Part shown: positions 5,574-6,826 of the stretch, one piece after another
How positions within the stretch are numbered: position 1 is the first letter of the stretch
Layout of the letters: every line of letters starts with the position of its first letter
Assembly: GCA_900552325.1 (NCBI GenBank)
Contig: URZG01000121.1
Span: 1 to 6,826, forward strand
DNA length: 6,826 nt
From: an uncultured Porphyromonadaceae bacterium
GTDB lineage: Bacteria > Bacteroidota > Bacteroidia > Bacteroidales > Muribaculaceae
Direction of reading: 5' to 3'
Position numbers and translations under genes: made by a program
Notes under the pieces: generated by a model
Told to the model about the DNA's origin: nothing
Seen by the model: the letters and a program-made list of their open reading frames with translations, nothing else
Database searches by the model: none

Positions 5574-6826
5574 ATGAATTCTGATGCCGACAAGGCGATT
5601 CTTTCGCAACTTTTTAAAGATAAATTCAATATACTCCCTGCAGAAATCACACCGCTGGCGGCCGGAGGATCCAGCCGGCGGTATTATCTGCTGACCGCCG
5701 CCGACCCGGAAATGGAAGCCGTCGGGACATGCGGCGATGACCGGGAGGAGAACCGCACATTCATATATCTTGCCCGGCATTTCCGTGACCAAGGCGTGGC
5801 GGTGCCTGAGATTTTTTGCGTGGCTCCCGATTTTTCGGCATATCTCCAAAGTCATATTCCAGGAAATTCACTTCTTGAATGTTTACAGCGCAGCGACAAT
5901 CCGCGCCAGCTGACCGACATGGCGATGCAGCTGCTGTGCGATTTCCACTACAAAGGTAGCCGCAGCCTCGATTTCACAAAATGTTATCCCGAAGAGTCGC
6001 TGGACGCCAATTTGGTGAACTGGGATCTGAACTATTTCAAATATTCTTTTCTGAAACTTACCGGCATCGTATTCAATGAGCGCGGCCTTCAGGAAGACTT
6101 CGACAGACTGACGCAGAAACTTCTCGCCGACACCGGGCGCCGGACAACTTTCATGTACCGGGATTTCCAGAGCCGTAACATTATAGTTGATCCTTCCAAC
6201 GGCAAATTATACGGTATAGATTTTCAGGGTGGACGCCGCGGTGCAGCCCAATACGATCTGGCTTCATTCCTGTGGCAGGCAAAAGCACGGTTCTCCGAGG
6301 TGATGAAACAGGAAGGAATCGACAGCTATTGCCATTATGCCGCCATTGCCTCCCCTAAGTTTGACAGACTCTCATTTTTGTCAGCACTCCCATATTTCGT
6401 CCTTTTCCGGGAATTACAGACGTTAGGCGCCTACGGATTCCGAGGATTGATTGAACGCAAACCTCACTTCATAGAGTCGTTGCCGCTGGGAATAAAGAAT
6501 TTGAAACACCTCTTTGCCGAGGAGTTCCCTACCCTTGCCGACGAGTTTCCGCATCTTGCGGCGATCGCAGCTTCGCTGATCTTACCGGAAAATACTTCTC
6601 CAGCCGCCGACGAAAGTCTTACAGTCAACGTACAAAGTTTCTCATATCGCAAAGGCTACCCGACGGATCCATCGGGCAACGGTGGCGGTTTCATATTCGA
6701 CTGCCGCGCCGTACACAATCCCGGAAGATACGACCGTTACAAGCCTCTCACCGGAATGGACCGGCCCGTAATAGAATTTCTTGAGAACGACGGTGAAATT
6801 TTCCCGTTCCTGCATAATGCATACCA
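5574..6826 (+). CDS. AmgK-like sugar kinase fused to RapZ C-terminal domain (3' end outside window)
   Basis: 417 codons are open to the right edge with no stop. Residues about 1-335 form an aminoglycoside-phosphotransferase-fold kinase closest in motif pattern to AmgK, the anomeric MurNAc/GlcNAc kinase of peptidoglycan recycling: phosphate loop AGGSSRRYYLL (30-40), catalytic loop YRDFQSRN (195-202; Asp197, Asn202) and metal-binding IDFQGG (215-220; Asp216), followed by YDLASFL (227-233). Residues from about 349 match the RapZ C-terminal domain: SFSYRKGYP (355-363), FIFDCR (373-378), NPGRY (382-386), PLTGMD (391-396). The expected GCTGGKHRSV part lies beyond the window. In E. coli this domain binds GlcN6P and the sRNA GlmZ; the N-terminal RapZ ATPase is replaced here by the kinase. 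The ATG follows the propeller stop by 3 bp. Domains secure; substrate and signalling role are inference. The next gene may be a MurU-like nucleotidyltransferase. Confidence 0.9.
   Translation, partial: MNSDADKAILSQLFKDKFNILPAEITPLAAGGSSRRYYLLTAADPEMEAVGTCGDDREENRTFIYLARHFRDQGVAVPEIFCVAPDFSAYLQSHIPGNSLLECLQRSDNPRQLTDMAMQLLCDFHYKGSRSLDFTKCYPEESLDANLVNWDLNYFKYSFLKLTGIVFNERGLQEDFDRLTQKLLADTGRRTTFMYRDFQSRNIIVDPSNGKLYGIDFQGGRRGAAQYDLASFLWQAKARFSEVMKQEGIDSYCHYAAIASPKFDRLSFLSALPYFVLFRELQTLGAYGFRGLIERKPHFIESLPLGIKNLKHLFAEEFPTLADEFPHLAAIAASLILPENTSPAADESLTVNVQSFSYRKGYPTDPSGNGGGFIFDCRAVHNPGRYDRYKPLTGMDRPVIEFLENDGEIFPFLHNAY

Noticed and set aside
5412..5855. 147-codon minus-strand open frame spanning the propeller/kinase junction
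   Set aside because: Antisense to two well-supported genes and without recognisable features.

Overview
The window looks like chromosomal DNA of a Bacteroidota bacterium, most likely Bacteroidales; family level (a Muribaculaceae-like genome) is only a guess. Reasons: a DUF4290 protein and a kinase-RapZ fusion, both typical of Bacteroidota; a short eukaryote/archaea-type prolyl-tRNA synthetase; starts without Shine-Dalgarno sequences; and two promoters matching the Bacteroides pattern (-33 TTTG, 19-20 nt, -7 TAnnTTTG). I see no mobile element, rRNA, tRNA, CRISPR array or clear terminator.

Layout. Six minus-strand genes fill 1-3805. In transcription order they are a DUF4290 protein, rimM (16S rRNA maturation), a small very acidic two-repeat protein, a secreted OmpA-like peptidoglycan-binding protein, proS, and the first 39 codons of a family 2 glycosyltransferase. 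Gaps are 9-49 bp and no strong internal promoter is visible, so they are probably one transcription unit joining translation functions (rimM, proS) to envelope functions (OmpA-like protein, glycosyltransferase). Positions 3806-4004 are a 199 bp divergent intergenic region with one well-formed promoter facing each way.

On the plus strand, 4005-5570 encodes an exported YVTN/SMP-30-like beta-propeller anchored by a C-terminal membrane helix. Three bases later starts a gene that runs off the window end (5574-6826). It joins an AmgK-like sugar kinase domain to the C-terminal domain of RapZ, the GlcN6P-sensing, RNA-binding part of the enterobacterial RNase adapter. The two genes are almost certainly co-transcribed.

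The most interesting item is this fusion: it suggests an amino-sugar (peptidoglycan recycling) kinase controlled by, or coupled to, an amino-sugar-phosphate sensor, expressed together with a periplasmic propeller. The fusion is probably widespread in Bacteroidota rather than unique to this genome, but I know of no experimentally defined role for it. The second is the small acidic protein, made of two diverged copies of one ~34-residue unit joined by an eight-aspartate linker.
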